This document shows positions 1-8,271 of a stretch of DNA of 62,021 bases, piece after piece (the stretch's first letter is position 1; the number at the start of each line of letters is the position of its first letter). The position numbers and the translations under genes were made by a program. Source of the stretch: Sideroxydans sp. (GTDB lineage: Bacteria; Pseudomonadota; Gammaproteobacteria; Burkholderiales; Gallionellaceae); NCBI GenBank assembly GCA_024636935.1, contig JAGXGC010000030.1:1-62021 (forward strand). Direction: 5' to 3'. A model generated the notes under the pieces. That model searched no databases and was not told the DNA's origin. It saw nothing but the letters and a program-made list of their open reading frames with translations.

Positions 1-124
1 CCACCCATTTGCGGACAATCGATTCGTCTATGTCAAAGAAATGACCAGTCTTGCGACTTCCATGCCCCTTTGAAAGATGGTGCTTAACAACTTCTAACTT
101 GAACTCCGTTGAATACTTGGCCAT
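1..124 (-). CDS. IS3-family transposase OrfA, N-terminal part (cut by window start)
   Basis: Only the first 41 codons are visible. The translation begins MAKYSTEFKLEVVKHH and continues with a helix-turn-helix segment ending SIVRKWV, the usual start of the IS3/IS150-group OrfA DNA-binding protein that recognises the element's ends. The ATG lies directly after a T7 run (as read on the minus strand) and a perfect hairpin at 134-171. The rest of OrfA and OrfB lie outside the window, so intactness cannot be judged. Family assignment is from motif and terminal-repeat style; the exact IS cannot be named. Confidence 0.85.
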   Translation of the reverse strand, partial: MAKYSTEFKLEVVKHHLSKGHGSRKTGHFFDIDESIVRKWV

Positions 125-133
125 AAAAAAATA

Positions 134-171
134 CACCCCAGAAGTTGGACTCTTGTCCAACTTCTGGGGTG
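134..171 (-). terminator. Hairpin plus T7 at the IS tip, overlapping the transposase ribosome site
   Basis: Arms 134-150 and 155-171 are perfectly complementary (17 bp) with a four-base loop. On the minus strand the hairpin is followed by TA and seven T, then the transposase ATG. It has the shape of a Rho-independent terminator, and its 3' arm carries the only Shine-Dalgarno-like stretch (GGGGTG, 9 nt before the ATG). Transcripts entering from slyD would therefore meet both a stop signal and a masked ribosome site. Protection from impinging transcription is known for other IS elements; here it is inferred. Confidence 0.6.
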
Positions 172-178
172 CAGTTCA

Positions 179-196
179 TCGAGCGGGCTTTTTTAT
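179..196 (-). terminator. Remaining half of the slyD terminator, split by the IS
   Basis: Downstream of the slyD stop, the minus strand reads AAAAAAGCCCGCTC followed by GATGA, exactly the ascending arm and loop of a Rho-independent terminator. The expected descending arm (GAGCGGGC plus T-run) is missing because IS sequence starts there. The insertion point is thus in the loop. Confidence 0.6.
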
Positions 197-208
197 CGTA
201 ATTCCAGC

Positions 209-694
209 TTAGTGGTGATGACCACCATCACCGTGCACATGGCCGTGCTCCAACTCTTCAGCTGTTGCAACACGCACAGCAGTTACGGTGCCGGTAAAGG
301 TCAGCGTCTTGCCAGCCAGCGGATGGTTTCCATCAACGGTGACTTCCTTATCAGTGACTTCGGTCACGGTGTAGAGCATGAAATCTTCGTCATCATCGCC
401 CTCTGCTCCGCCCTCGAATTGCATACCGACTTCAACTTCAGCCGGAAACATTTCGCGCGCTTCTACACGCACCAGATCATGTTCATATTCGCCGAAGGCT
501 TCGTCAGGTGTCATGCTGACTGTGAACTTCTCGCCCACGTCCTTGCCGTGCAGCGCTTCTTCAACCGCAGGAAAAATACCGTCGTAACCACCATGCAGGT
601 AGCTGATGGGATCACCTGCTTGCTCGATCAATGCGCCGCTGGCGTCATTCAATGCGTAGGTCAGTGAGACGACGGCGTTCTTTTCGATCTTCAT
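209..694 (-). CDS. slyD: FKBP-type peptidyl-prolyl isomerase SlyD
   Basis: 161 aa cytosolic prolyl isomerase and metallochaperone. The FKBP half-domains (about residues 1-65 and 125-145) flank the insert-in-flap chaperone domain (about 70-120), and the C-terminus is a short His/Gly-rich metal-binding tail (HGHVHGDGGHHH), much shorter than the E. coli tail. The ATG at 694 overlaps the bcp stop as ATGA and has an AAGGAAA ribosome site inside the end of bcp, so the two are translationally coupled. A longer in-frame reading to 940 only crosses bcp in another frame and is rejected. Its terminator was disrupted by the IS. Confidence 0.93.
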   Translation of the reverse strand: MKIEKNAVVSLTYALNDASGALIEQAGDPISYLHGGYDGIFPAVEEALHGKDVGEKFTVSMTPDEAFGEYEHDLVRVEAREMFPAEVEVGMQFEGGAEGDDDEDFMLYTVTEVTDKEVTVDGNHPLAGKTLTFTGTVTAVRVATAEELEHGHVHGDGGHHH

Positions 695-1176
695 TTCATT
701 TCCTTTATCAGTGTAAATATCTCTTGTGCATGCCCGTGGGCGTGTACGCCGTAGAGGGCGTGGCGCAGCGTGCCGGCTTTGTCGATGATGAAAGTCGAGC
801 GCTGGATGGAGAGTTTCTTGTGCCCATCCACTTCTTTCTCGTACATGACGCCATATTTTTTGCAGATCCGTGCATCTGGATCGGACAACAACAATACCGA
901 GAGTCCGTACTTGTCTCGAAAACAAGCGTGACTGATGCAATCATCGCGACTGACCCCCACGACGATGGTATCCAGCTTTGCGAACGAATCATCCATATCG
1001 CTGAATTCATTCGCCTCCATCGTGCAACCCGGCGTGTCGTCACGAGGGTAGAAGTACAACACGACGTTGTGCTTGCCTTGTTGCGCGACCAGCTTGAACG
1101 TCTCCATGTCGGCATCCGGCAACTCGAAGTGCGGCGCCTCCATTCCAGCTTGTAGTGGTACAGCTTGTGTGGGCAT
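691..1176 (-). CDS. bcp: Thioredoxin-dependent thiol peroxidase (peroxiredoxin Bcp/PrxQ)
   Basis: 161 aa, the normal Bcp length. It reduces hydrogen and organic peroxides in the cytoplasm using thioredoxin. The peroxidatic Cys is C51 in the motif YPRDDTPGCT; further Cys residues at about 80 and 85 could resolve the disulfide. The conserved QRSTFIID and final IKEMK are present. First gene of a two-gene operon with slyD, joined by an ATGA overlap; pairing a peroxidase with a chaperone/isomerase suggests a shared protein-stress role. Confidence 0.94.
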   Translation of the reverse strand: MPTQAVPLQAGMEAPHFELPDADMETFKLVAQQGKHNVVLYFYPRDDTPGCTMEANEFSDMDDSFAKLDTIVVGVSRDDCISHACFRDKYGLSVLLLSDPDARICKKYGVMYEKEVDGHKKLSIQRSTFIIDKAGTLRHALYGVHAHGHAQEIFTLIKEMK

Positions 1177-1280
1177 AACGTCCTCCTGCCAGACATTCTA
1201 TCCAAATTCTTGCAAGGCCGACTCCGGAATTTTCTTTTGCATGCACTTTTCAATACATGCGGCAGGACTATAATCACTGC

Positions 1281-2414
1281 ATGGAAAACACTCTGCTCGG
1301 CGGAATCACTCCGCAAAAATTCCTTCGCGATTACTGGCAAAAGAAGCCCCTGTTGATTCGTCAGGCAGTTCCAGGCTTCAAGGGGCTGCTCGACCCCAAG
1401 CAATTGATGGCTCTGGCTTGCGACGAAGATACTCAGGCACGATTGGTCACACATCAGGGCGGCCAGTTCGATCTGCGACACTCACCTTTCGCCGCAAAGG
1501 ATTTCACCGGCCTGTCTAAGAAAGGCCAATGGTCGGTGCTGGTACAAGGTGTGAATCACTTTCTGCCGGAAGCCGCTGAATTGCTAAAGCATTTCGATTT
1601 CATCCCGCATGCCAGATTGGATGACCTGATGGTGAGCTTCGCTCCCAAGGGCGGCGGTGTTGGGCCACATTTCGACGCGTACGACGTGTTCCTGCTGCAA
1701 GGCCACGGCCATCGCCGCTGGCAGATCTCCACCCAGGCCGACCAGACGCTAATCGAAGGCGCGCCGCTGCGCATCCTCAAGGATTTCAGAGTGGAACAGG
1801 AGTGGGTGCTGGAACCGGGCGACATGCTGTACCTCCCACCGCAATGCGCGCACAACGGCATCGCGGAAGATGATTGCATGACATATTCCATCGGTTTTCG
1901 TACGCCCTGGCATCAGGAGTTGGCCGAGCAGTTCCTCGTCTACCTGCAAGACCGCATCGATATCAAAGGCACTTATGCCGATCCCGATCTGAAGTTACAG
2001 AAGCATCCTTCCGAGATCGGCTCGGCAATGCTAAAGCAAGTCGGTGCCGCGATCCGCAAAGTACGTTGGGACGATGAGGATATCGCAAACTTCCTTGGCA
2101 GCTATCTCTCCGAGCCCAAGCCGCATATCTTCTTTGATGGCCCTGCCCGACCACTATCAGCGATACGATTCGCTGATGCCGTGCAGAAACGTGGCGTGGT
2201 GCTAGATCTAAAAAGCCTGATGCTTTGCGAAGGCAAAACAGTGTTCGTCAATGGCGAATCCCACAGCGTGAGAAAACACGACTATCGGATCCTGCGCGAG
2301 CTGGCCGATACTCGTTACCTATCACCCGGCACAGCCCTGAGCGATGATGCGACAGATTTGTTGTACGAATGGTATCTGGATGGATATCTTGCCCCCGCAA
2401 CCCGGAGACGCTAA
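1281..2414 (+). CDS. roxA: Cupin/JmjC 50S ribosomal protein arginine hydroxylase (RoxA/YcfD family)
   Basis: 377 aa. Fe(II)/2-oxoglutarate oxygenase of the YcfD type, which in E. coli hydroxylates an arginine of ribosomal protein L16. The JmjC-like core carries the iron ligands H130 and D132 (PHFDAYDVF) and a distal His near 190 (PPQCAHNG), followed by the winged-helix C-terminal part. The start at 1281 (MENTLLGG) fits the family better than the in-frame ATG at 1257. Transcribed divergently from bcp. Substrate assignment is by family only. Confidence 0.88.
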   Translation: MENTLLGGITPQKFLRDYWQKKPLLIRQAVPGFKGLLDPKQLMALACDEDTQARLVTHQGGQFDLRHSPFAAKDFTGLSKKGQWSVLVQGVNHFLPEAAELLKHFDFIPHARLDDLMVSFAPKGGGVGPHFDAYDVFLLQGHGHRRWQISTQADQTLIEGAPLRILKDFRVEQEWVLEPGDMLYLPPQCAHNGIAEDDCMTYSIGFRTPWHQELAEQFLVYLQDRIDIKGTYADPDLKLQKHPSEIGSAMLKQVGAAIRKVRWDDEDIANFLGSYLSEPKPHIFFDGPARPLSAIRFADAVQKRGVVLDLKSLMLCEGKTVFVNGESHSVRKHDYRILRELADTRYLSPGTALSDDATDLLYEWYLDGYLAPATRRR

Positions 2415-2416
2415 CC

Positions 2417-2908
2417 ATGAACGATGAGACCCTGCAGCACACCACTTTTGATGGCGTTGCCGATTACATCGCAGCGCTGGATACGGTATGCAGTTCTGCC
2501 CAACACTCGCTGAATATATTTGAGAAGGATTTTTCAGACATCGGCTTCAATTCCGAAGCGCGCTACGATGCATTGCGCCACTACCTTCTGCTAAGCACTA
2601 ACAATCGCTTGCAGATCTTGGCACACGACCCGCAGCATCTAATCCGTTTTTGTCCGCGCATGATGATGCTGTTAAAAGAATTCAGTCATAGCATGGCGAT
2701 CTATCAGACACCACCTCACATGCACAGTGTGACCGAGCCATTCGCCGTGGCGGACGACCATCATTATGTACGTCGTTTCCACTTCGACGATACCCGCGGT
2801 CTACTTGCGAAGAACGACCCCGAAGGTGCACGTGAACTGAATTCACGTTTCCATGAAATGTGGGCATCTTCCCACGCTGGGGCAACACCGACTCGGCTGG
2901 GACTTTGA
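2417..2908 (+). CDS. Uncharacterised betaproteobacterial protein (DUF7931-like)
   Basis: 163 aa, beginning two bases after the roxA stop, so probably cotranscribed. No signal peptide or membrane segment. It has a central segment SNNRLQILAHDPQHL followed by RRFHFDDTRG, a layout recalled for proteins annotated DUF7931, some of which resemble the phospholipase D/HKD fold; the duplicated HKD catalytic motif is not seen. Function unknown. The ATG at 2417 is preferred over the upstream in-frame ATG inside roxA. Confidence 0.7.
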   Translation: MNDETLQHTTFDGVADYIAALDTVCSSAQHSLNIFEKDFSDIGFNSEARYDALRHYLLLSTNNRLQILAHDPQHLIRFCPRMMMLLKEFSHSMAIYQTPPHMHSVTEPFAVADDHHYVRRFHFDDTRGLLAKNDPEGARELNSRFHEMWASSHAGATPTRLGL

Positions 2909-2986
2909 TTTTTTCAGGTCTTACTCAAATCGCTCTGAAGCAATCGATCACTACATTTTGCACACATTGAACGATAGGGAATAAAT

Positions 2987-3283
2987 ATGAAATATGCATC
3001 ACTAATCGCCGCCTTGTTCGCACTCTCTCTGACTGCCTGTGGAGAGCAAGCCACCGAATCCTTGAACGCCGCAAAGAAGGCCGCAGCAGAAGCGGCTGAC
3101 AAGGCAAAGGATGCCGCCGCCAGCGCCGCCAAAGACGTAGGCGATGCAGCCAAGAGCGCAGCCGAAGATGCTGCCCAAGCTGCATCAGACAAGGCCAAGG
3201 AAGTCGCTAACGATGCGACTACGGCAGCCAAAGATGCGGCCAAGAAAGCAGTGAACGAAGCTGCCGATGCCGTAAACAAGTAA
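2987..3283 (+). CDS. Small lipoprotein with Lys/Ala-rich LEA-like helix
   Basis: 98 aa. Lipoprotein signal peptide with lipobox LTAC at Cys18, then about 75 residues of Ala/Lys/Asp/Glu repeats (AADKAKDAA, ASDKAKEVA, and so on) that should form one long amphipathic helix, as in LEA-type desiccation/stress proteins. AGGGA lies six bases before the ATG. Its signal peptide is nearly the same as that of the lipoprotein at 3570, suggesting shared ancestry with a replaced tail. Role unknown; envelope stress is a guess from composition. Confidence 0.8.
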   Translation: MKYASLIAALFALSLTACGEQATESLNAAKKAAAEAADKAKDAAASAAKDVGDAAKSAAEDAAQAASDKAKEVANDATTAAKDAAKKAVNEAADAVNK

Positions 3284-3569
3284 TCGTTCCGCATATATTG
3301 CACAGCCTGTGAATCTAAGCGATCCACAGGCTTACCCCTCTCAGGAGTTGCCAGAAAATCACAGCAATTGCACGCTTTTGACGGCGCCCTGAAGAAGTGC
3401 CTACCCTCTGAAATAAAAGGGGTTTTTCGCCACAACATCCCTCTTGTATTTCCCTTTGGAAGAGCTAGAATGCGCGGCCTTTTCTTTGGGAAGGTTGCAG
3501 AAAAGGCAGCTCAATATAAACCTTCACTTTAAGTCTAGTAGTACCTATCTATCGATTGGAAAATTGAAA

Positions 3570-3767
3570 ATGAAACGCTCTGCATTGATCGCAGCCCTGT
3601 TGGCTCTGTCGTTGTCCGCTTGTGGTGAGAAATCTGCTGAAACTGCCGCTCCTGTTGCTGCTCCTGTTGCCGCTGCTCCAGCAACTGAGACTGCAGAACC
3701 CGTCGCAGCTTCCGCAACCGAGGCTGCTGCACCTGCCAACGAAGCTCCGCAATCTGCTACAAAGTAA
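3570..3767 (+). CDS. Small Ala/Pro-rich lipoprotein
   Basis: 65 aa. The signal peptide has lipobox SLSAC (Cys at about 19), followed by GEKS and an Ala/Pro/Glu/Thr-rich tail with repeated APVAAP and ATEA units, probably unstructured. The start at 3570 is set by the signal peptide; upstream in-frame codons do not look coding. A strong terminator follows. The N-terminus closely matches the upstream lipoprotein (2987-3283) but the mature part is unrelated in character. Confidence 0.78.
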   Translation: MKRSALIAALLALSLSACGEKSAETAAPVAAPVAAAPATETAEPVAASATEAAAPANEAPQSATK

Positions 3768-3784
3768 CACCCGTACGTCAAAAT

Positions 3785-3812
3785 AAAAAAGCCGGCGCAA
3801 GCCGGCTTTTTT
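3785..3812. terminator. Bidirectional Rho-independent terminator
   Basis: A6, GCCGGC, loop GCAA, GCCGGC, T6. Lies between the convergent Ala/Pro lipoprotein and the MBL hydrolase and can serve both. Confidence 0.9.
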
Positions 3813-3827
3813 ATTCATTACAACAAA

Positions 3828-4595
3828 TCAAGCAATATCCACCCATTGCAGACCGTCAGACTGTGATGCGATCACGATCTCTTCTTCCTTGCATGACAGC
3901 ACCGCACTCAAAGCTTGCGCTGCCAACTCCGGTTGGTTGTTCTGCTTGCTCAGGTGAGCTGCCACGATATGTTGCAGTCGAGTGGTATCCATAGCCGCCA
4001 GCAAACCCGCCGCCTGGCGATTGCTCAAATGACCGAAACGACCACCGACACGCTGTTTAAGCGAGGGCGGATAGCGCCCAGTCCGCAACATCTCTTCATC
4101 GTGGTTGCATTCCAGCACCAGCGCGTGACAGCCGGCCAAAGACGCCTCGATATGCGGGGTGATGTGACCGGTATCGGTCAATACGCCAAGGCGGCGCTCG
4201 CCGTCACTAAAGACATATTGCACCGGTTCGCGCGCATCATGCGGCACTAGGAACGGCTGTACTTCGATATCGCCGATGGAGATACTTTGATGAGGATTTA
4301 GCTCGGTGACGCTGATATCAGCAAAAGCAGTTTGCTGTGCCAGCAAAGTACCGTGTGTCATCCAGACCGGTAGTTTGAACTTACGCACCAGACGTGCCAC
4401 ACCGCCGATGTGATCGCTATGTTCGTGCGTAACGAGGATGCCGCTGAGTTGTTCGGCTTGTAGCCCGAGACGAGCCAGACGCGTCACCGTCTCGTTGACG
4501 GAGAAACCGCAATCCAGCATCAGGGTGGTGCTACTGGCTTGCACCAGCAGCGAGTTGCCTTCGCTGCCGCTGCCGAGAAATGCAAAACGCATCAC
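3828..4595 (-). CDS. MBL-fold metallohydrolase (YycJ/WalJ-like)
   Basis: 255 aa. Metallo-beta-lactamase fold with the metal motif HEHSDH at residues 57-62, an early GSGSEGNS loop, the DTGH segment and a late AAHLS motif. Closest in style to the YycJ/ExoI-type exonuclease or phosphodiesterase group. No signal peptide, so cytosolic. It is the last gene of the dapA-bamC-MBL run on the minus strand with a 6-bp gap to bamC. Start is one of two adjacent Met codons. Substrate not predictable from sequence. Confidence 0.85.
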   Translation of the reverse strand: MMRFAFLGSGSEGNSLLVQASSTTLMLDCGFSVNETVTRLARLGLQAEQLSGILVTHEHSDHIGGVARLVRKFKLPVWMTHGTLLAQQTAFADISVTELNPHQSISIGDIEVQPFLVPHDAREPVQYVFSDGERRLGVLTDTGHITPHIEASLAGCHALVLECNHDEEMLRTGRYPPSLKQRVGGRFGHLSNRQAAGLLAAMDTTRLQHIVAAHLSKQNNQPELAAQALSAVLSCKEEEIVIASQSDGLQWVDIA

Positions 4596-4601
4596 TGCGC
4601 T

Positions 4602-5183
4602 TTATTTCTCCAGTCGCTGGTACAGCACGTCTAGGATACGTGTTGCTTCTGCTTGTGCAGTGGCTTCCGCTGCAACGGTCATCACGCTTACGCCTTGGGT
4701 CTCTTGTACCAGCACGCGCAGTTCAGCCGGCTGCTTTTCCGTGCCCTTCAGGTAGAACACACCTTTGCTGCGATTAACATCGCCTGTGGTGATCTTGGCA
4801 CGCTCCAGCGCCAGACCGACCTTGCGCCAAGCACGGTCGAACGGCTCGGACAACAACACGAAACGCTGTCCTTCAACAGCGATCAGACGAGCAGATTCTT
4901 CTGCCACAACGGCCACAGGAGCTTGCACAGGCGCCTCACACGGTTGCTCTACGCTCTTCGTATCACGCGAATAGTCTGAATAGCTGGCTACCTGCGTGCC
5001 ATCTGCGGCGGGGATGGCATAGCGCTGACTGCTACCCGGCAGGGTCAGATCAGGCGGCACTTCCAGCGCGGGCGCGGGTGTGCCACCGTTCTTGTAGTCC
5101 ACCGGCTTGCGGTCAGGCATAAGACCGCAACCAGTCAGTAGGAAAAGGACGAGAGCAGCAGTGATCGCATTACTTGTTTTCAT
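4602..5183 (-). CDS. bamC: Short BamC-like outer-membrane assembly lipoprotein
   Basis: 193 aa. Lipoprotein signal (LLTGC, Cys19) followed by a segment rich in Pro (LEVPPDLTLP, the BamA/BamD-contacting motif of BamC) and one helix-grip domain (about 105-190). E. coli BamC (about 344 aa) has two such domains, so this is a single-domain version. The position immediately after dapA matches the classical dapA-nlpB arrangement and supports the call. Expected role: accessory lipoprotein of the beta-barrel assembly machinery at the inner face of the outer membrane. Confidence 0.82.
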   Translation of the reverse strand: MKTSNAITAALVLFLLTGCGLMPDRKPVDYKNGGTPAPALEVPPDLTLPGSSQRYAIPAADGTQVASYSDYSRDTKSVEQPCEAPVQAPVAVVAEESARLIAVEGQRFVLLSEPFDRAWRKVGLALERAKITTGDVNRSKGVFYLKGTEKQPAELRVLVQETQGVSVMTVAAEATAQAEATRILDVLYQRLEK

Positions 5184-5199
5184 AGTGATTCCAGTGAGT

Positions 5200-6075
5200 T
5201 CAAATGACGCCAGCCTGACGCATCGCTTCTTCCACCGCAGGTTGAGCGGCAGGTGTGAGCGGTGTGAGCGGCAAACGCAGTACGTTCTTCATCTTGCCCA
5301 TGCGTGCGACCGCCCATTTCACCGGGATCGGATTCGCTTCGATGAACAGCTTACGGTGTAGTCCGAGCAGACGGAAGTTGATCTCGCGCGCTGTGGCGAC
5401 ATCCCCCTTCAGCGCGGCCGCGCACATCTCGTGCATCAACTTCGGCGCCACGTTCGCTGTCACAGAGATGGTGCCATGGCCTCCGAGCAGCATCAGAGAC
5501 AATGTGCTGGCATCGTCACCGCTGTAGATGGCGAAGTCTTTGGGCGCACGCTGTAACAGCTCACTGCCACGTTCGATGTTCCCAGTCGCATCCTTGATGC
5601 CGATGATATTGGGGATCTGTGCCAGACGCAGCACCGTATCATTGCTCATATCCGCACCGGTGCGTCCTGGCACGTTGTACAGGATGTGCGGCATATCCAC
5701 CGCTTCAGCGATGGCCTTGAAGTGCAAGTACAGACCTTCTTGCGTTGGCTTGTTGTAGTAAGGCACGACGGTCAATGAAGCATCCGCGCCGACTTTCTTG
5801 GAGAAAGTGGCCAGCTCAATGGCTTCCTTGGTGGAATTCGCACCGGTACCGGCGATGATCGGCACGCGCTTGTTGGCATGCTTCACCGCCTCGGCGATGA
5901 GCAATTCGTGCTCTGCCAAGTCGACAGTTGGAGACTCACCAGTGGTACCAACCACTACGATAGCGTCGGTGCCTTCGGCGATATGGAAATCAATCAACGC
6001 ACGGAATGCCTCAAGGTCGAGACTTCCATCCTCATGCATCGGCGTGACGATTGCTACGAGACTGCCAGTAATCAT
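5200..6075 (-). CDS. dapA: 4-hydroxy-tetrahydrodipicolinate synthase DapA
   Basis: 291 aa TIM-barrel lyase condensing pyruvate with aspartate semialdehyde in lysine/diaminopimelate synthesis. Schiff-base lysine K161 (IGIKDATG), the TT pair at 44-45 (VGTTGE), Tyr133 (LYNVPGRTG) and Arg138 are all present. Start chosen at [13 protein letters not shown]; the upstream in-frame extension to 6120 is not family-like. Precedes bamC with a 16-bp gap. Confidence 0.96.
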   Translation of the reverse strand: MITGSLVAIVTPMHEDGSLDLEAFRALIDFHIAEGTDAIVVVGTTGESPTVDLAEHELLIAEAVKHANKRVPIIAGTGANSTKEAIELATFSKKVGADASLTVVPYYNKPTQEGLYLHFKAIAEAVDMPHILYNVPGRTGADMSNDTVLRLAQIPNIIGIKDATGNIERGSELLQRAPKDFAIYSGDDASTLSLMLLGGHGTISVTANVAPKLMHEMCAAALKGDVATAREINFRLLGLHRKLFIEANPIPVKWAVARMGKMKNVLRLPLTPLTPAAQPAVEEAMRQAGVI

Positions 6076-6169
6076 GATCTTTTTAGTACATTTCGGAAGG
6101 GCGCATTCTACATTAATCACGCTGGCTTACGCGACAGGAGCGCAATGGCTGTGGAATAATGCACAGACC

Positions 6170-6415
6170 ATGTCAGCTTCCACATTAGCCACCCTGCAAC
6201 AAGGCGATTTAGCCACCATTGTTGCTATCCATGCCGATCAGGCACTGCATCAGCGTTTGCTAGCATTGGGTTTCCGCAAGGGCAAACAGATCGAACTGGT
6301 TCGTAGAGCTGCATTTTCCGGGCCATTGCAGGTGCGCCTAGGCACAACCGATGTCGTCTTGCGCCGCAATGAGGCCAGCAAGATAGAAGTATGCAAAGGA
6401 GCTGGCTGCGCATGA
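6170..6415 (+). CDS. feoA: Ferrous iron transport protein FeoA
   Basis: 81 aa SH3-like protein that assists FeoB. The family pattern L..G..A.I is seen at LQQGDLATI, followed by RLLALGFRKG and the terminal hydrophobic strand. The ATG at 6170 is the start; the track upstream overlaps dapA in antisense. The stop overlaps the feoB ATG as ATGA, so expression is coupled. No convincing Fur box was found in 6076-6169 by eye. Confidence 0.93.
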   Translation: MSASTLATLQQGDLATIVAIHADQALHQRLLALGFRKGKQIELVRRAAFSGPLQVRLGTTDVVLRRNEASKIEVCKGAGCA

Positions 6416-8199
6416 AACGCATCGCATTGTTGGGTATGCCCAACACCGGCAAGTCCACCTTATTCAACCGCATGACCGGCGGTGCCGCACGCGTCGGTAA
6501 CTGGCCCGGTATCACGGTCGAGTTGCTGTCCGGCAAGATATTGCTGGGCGGCGACATGGTTGAGATCATCGACCTGCCGGGCATCTATGACCTGCACGGC
6601 TTCTCCGACGACGAACAGGTGGTGCGCCACTTCCTGCACGACAATGTGCCCGATCTGGCGCTTGTGATCCTGAACGCCACCCAGATAGAACGCCAGATGA
6701 GTCTGCTGCTGCAACTGAAGCAGCTCAACATGAACATGGTGGTGCTGCTCAACATGTCGGACGAAGCCCGAAAATACGGCATCACCATCGACAGTGAAAA
6801 GATGGCCGAGATGCTGGGCTTACCGATCTACCTGATGAGCGGCAAGTATGGTGCCGGCTATCAGGATGCGCTACAGGCTGTCACCAAAGCCTTGCGCTAC
6901 CCTACGCCCGGTATGGCGGAACAGTTGCGCTCGCAATTGGAACAAGACGAACACATCGAATCTGAGATGGCGCGCGTCCTGCATCATGCGGTACAGGTGC
7001 CGGTACAGATGCCGGAGCACCTCACCGACAAGCTCGACCGCGTCATGCTGCACCCATGGCTGGGCCTACCCATCTTTTTCGGCATCATGTATCTACTTTT
7101 CCAGGGGATATTTCTGCTCGGCCAACCACTACAGAGCGGTGTCGCCGAAGCACTGAGTTGGTTGCGTAGCTCGGTGCTGGAGCAGGCGGTCGCCGGTGCG
7201 CCAACTTGGCTATCCGGCTTGCTGCTGGACGGTATCTATAACGGTGTGGCGACAGTCGCAGCCTTCGTACCCATCATCGTCCTGTTCTTTCTGTTCATGG
7301 CCATGGTGGAAGACAGCGGCTATCTGTCTCGCGCGGCCTTTCTGATGGATGCGCTGATGGCGAAGATGGGATTGGACGGACGGGGCTTCGTGATGCTGTT
7401 GATGGGATTCGGTTGCAATGTCCCTGCACTGATGGGTACACGCGTGATGCGCTCGCGCGGTATGCGACTGCTGACCATGCTGGTGATCCCGTTCTCGCTA
7501 TGCTCGGCACGCCTGCAGGTATTCGTATTCATCACAGCTGCATTGTTCTCACCACAACATGCGCCCCTGGTGCTGTTTAGCTTGTATCTGTTCAGCTTCG
7601 CCGCAGCTATCCTTACAGCACTACTGTTCCGCAACAAGTTCCAAAGCGCCGAACCCTTCGTGCTGGAACTGCCGCCCTATCGCTTCCCCACATTGCGCCA
7701 GATGCTGCTGCGTGGCTGGATCGAAGTGCGGCATTTCCTCCGCCGCGCCACGCAGTTCATCATCGCCGGTGTGGTGCTGGTATGGCTACTCACCAATCTG
7801 CCTGCCTCTGCCGTAGCGGGTGGACCGGACACCTTGGCCGGCATGATCGGCAGTGCGCTACATCCGATCTTCGCCCCCATCGGTATCAATGAACAATTGA
7901 CCATCGCGCTTATCTTCGGCTTCGTTGCCAAAGAGATCGTGATCGGTTCGCTGGCGGTGATCTATGGTTTGAGCGGTGATGCGTTGAGTGGTGCACTGGG
8001 ACAACAACTGGACTGGGTGCAGGCATACAGCTTCATGCTGTTCACCTTGGTCTACACGCCCTGTTTGTCCGCCATCGCCACCTTGCGCACCGAGGCCAAG
8101 GACATGGGATATACGCTATTCACGCTGGGCTGGTCACTGGCGCTGGCTTGGGGCATCAGTTTCGTGTTCTACCAATCGGCACGGGCACTCGGATATTGA
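6412..8199 (+). CDS. feoB: Ferrous iron transporter FeoB (compact form)
   Basis: 595 aa inner-membrane Fe(II) transporter. N-terminal GTPase with GMPNTGKST (8-16), switch region GNWPGITVE, G3 DLPGIYDL and G4 NMSD, then a helical spacer and a membrane core with two gate motifs (MGFGCNVPALMGTR, FVAKEIVIGSL). Shorter than the roughly 750-780 aa of E. coli-type FeoB because spacer and C-terminal parts are reduced, but both gates and the GTPase are intact. Cotranslated with feoA. No feoC is visible downstream. Confidence 0.93.
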   Translation: MKRIALLGMPNTGKSTLFNRMTGGAARVGNWPGITVELLSGKILLGGDMVEIIDLPGIYDLHGFSDDEQVVRHFLHDNVPDLALVILNATQIERQMSLLLQLKQLNMNMVVLLNMSDEARKYGITIDSEKMAEMLGLPIYLMSGKYGAGYQDALQAVTKALRYPTPGMAEQLRSQLEQDEHIESEMARVLHHAVQVPVQMPEHLTDKLDRVMLHPWLGLPIFFGIMYLLFQGIFLLGQPLQSGVAEALSWLRSSVLEQAVAGAPTWLSGLLLDGIYNGVATVAAFVPIIVLFFLFMAMVEDSGYLSRAAFLMDALMAKMGLDGRGFVMLLMGFGCNVPALMGTRVMRSRGMRLLTMLVIPFSLCSARLQVFVFITAALFSPQHAPLVLFSLYLFSFAAAILTALLFRNKFQSAEPFVLELPPYRFPTLRQMLLRGWIEVRHFLRRATQFIIAGVVLVWLLTNLPASAVAGGPDTLAGMIGSALHPIFAPIGINEQLTIALIFGFVAKEIVIGSLAVIYGLSGDALSGALGQQLDWVQAYSFMLFTLVYTPCLSAIATLRTEAKDMGYTLFTLGWSLALAWGISFVFYQSARALGY

Positions 8200-8223
8200 A
8201 GTGATTTATTTAGCACCAATGCA

Positions 8224-8250
8224 AAACGCCCCGGTCTAGCCGGGGCGTTT
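8224..8250. terminator. Bidirectional terminator between feoB and the YfaZ-like gene
   Basis: An 11-bp perfect stem (AAACGCCCCGG with its complement) with five-base loop, A-rich on one side and T-rich on the other; serves both converging genes. Confidence 0.88.
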
Positions 8251-8271
8251 TTGTGTGTGATGCAGAAATAC

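Larger units (their letters stand above)
1..178 (-). mobile_element. Terminal part of an IS3-family insertion sequence
   Basis: The tip reads, on the minus strand, TGAACTGCACCCCAGAAG and onward, a style typical of IS3-family terminal inverted repeats (TG start, CCCC, AAGTTGGAC). The likely outer edge is near position 178, because sequence beyond it fits the slyD terminator. The target duplication and other end lie outside the window. The element points away from slyD, so its transposase is transcribed in the same direction as slyD. Confidence 0.75.

Noticed and set aside
695..940. N-terminal extension of slyD to give 243 aa
   Set aside because: The extra 82 codons are an alternate frame of bcp; the ATGA junction and ribosome site fix the start at 694.
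6076..6169. Fur box ahead of feoA
   Set aside because: No convincing GATAATGATAATC-type palindrome was found by eye.
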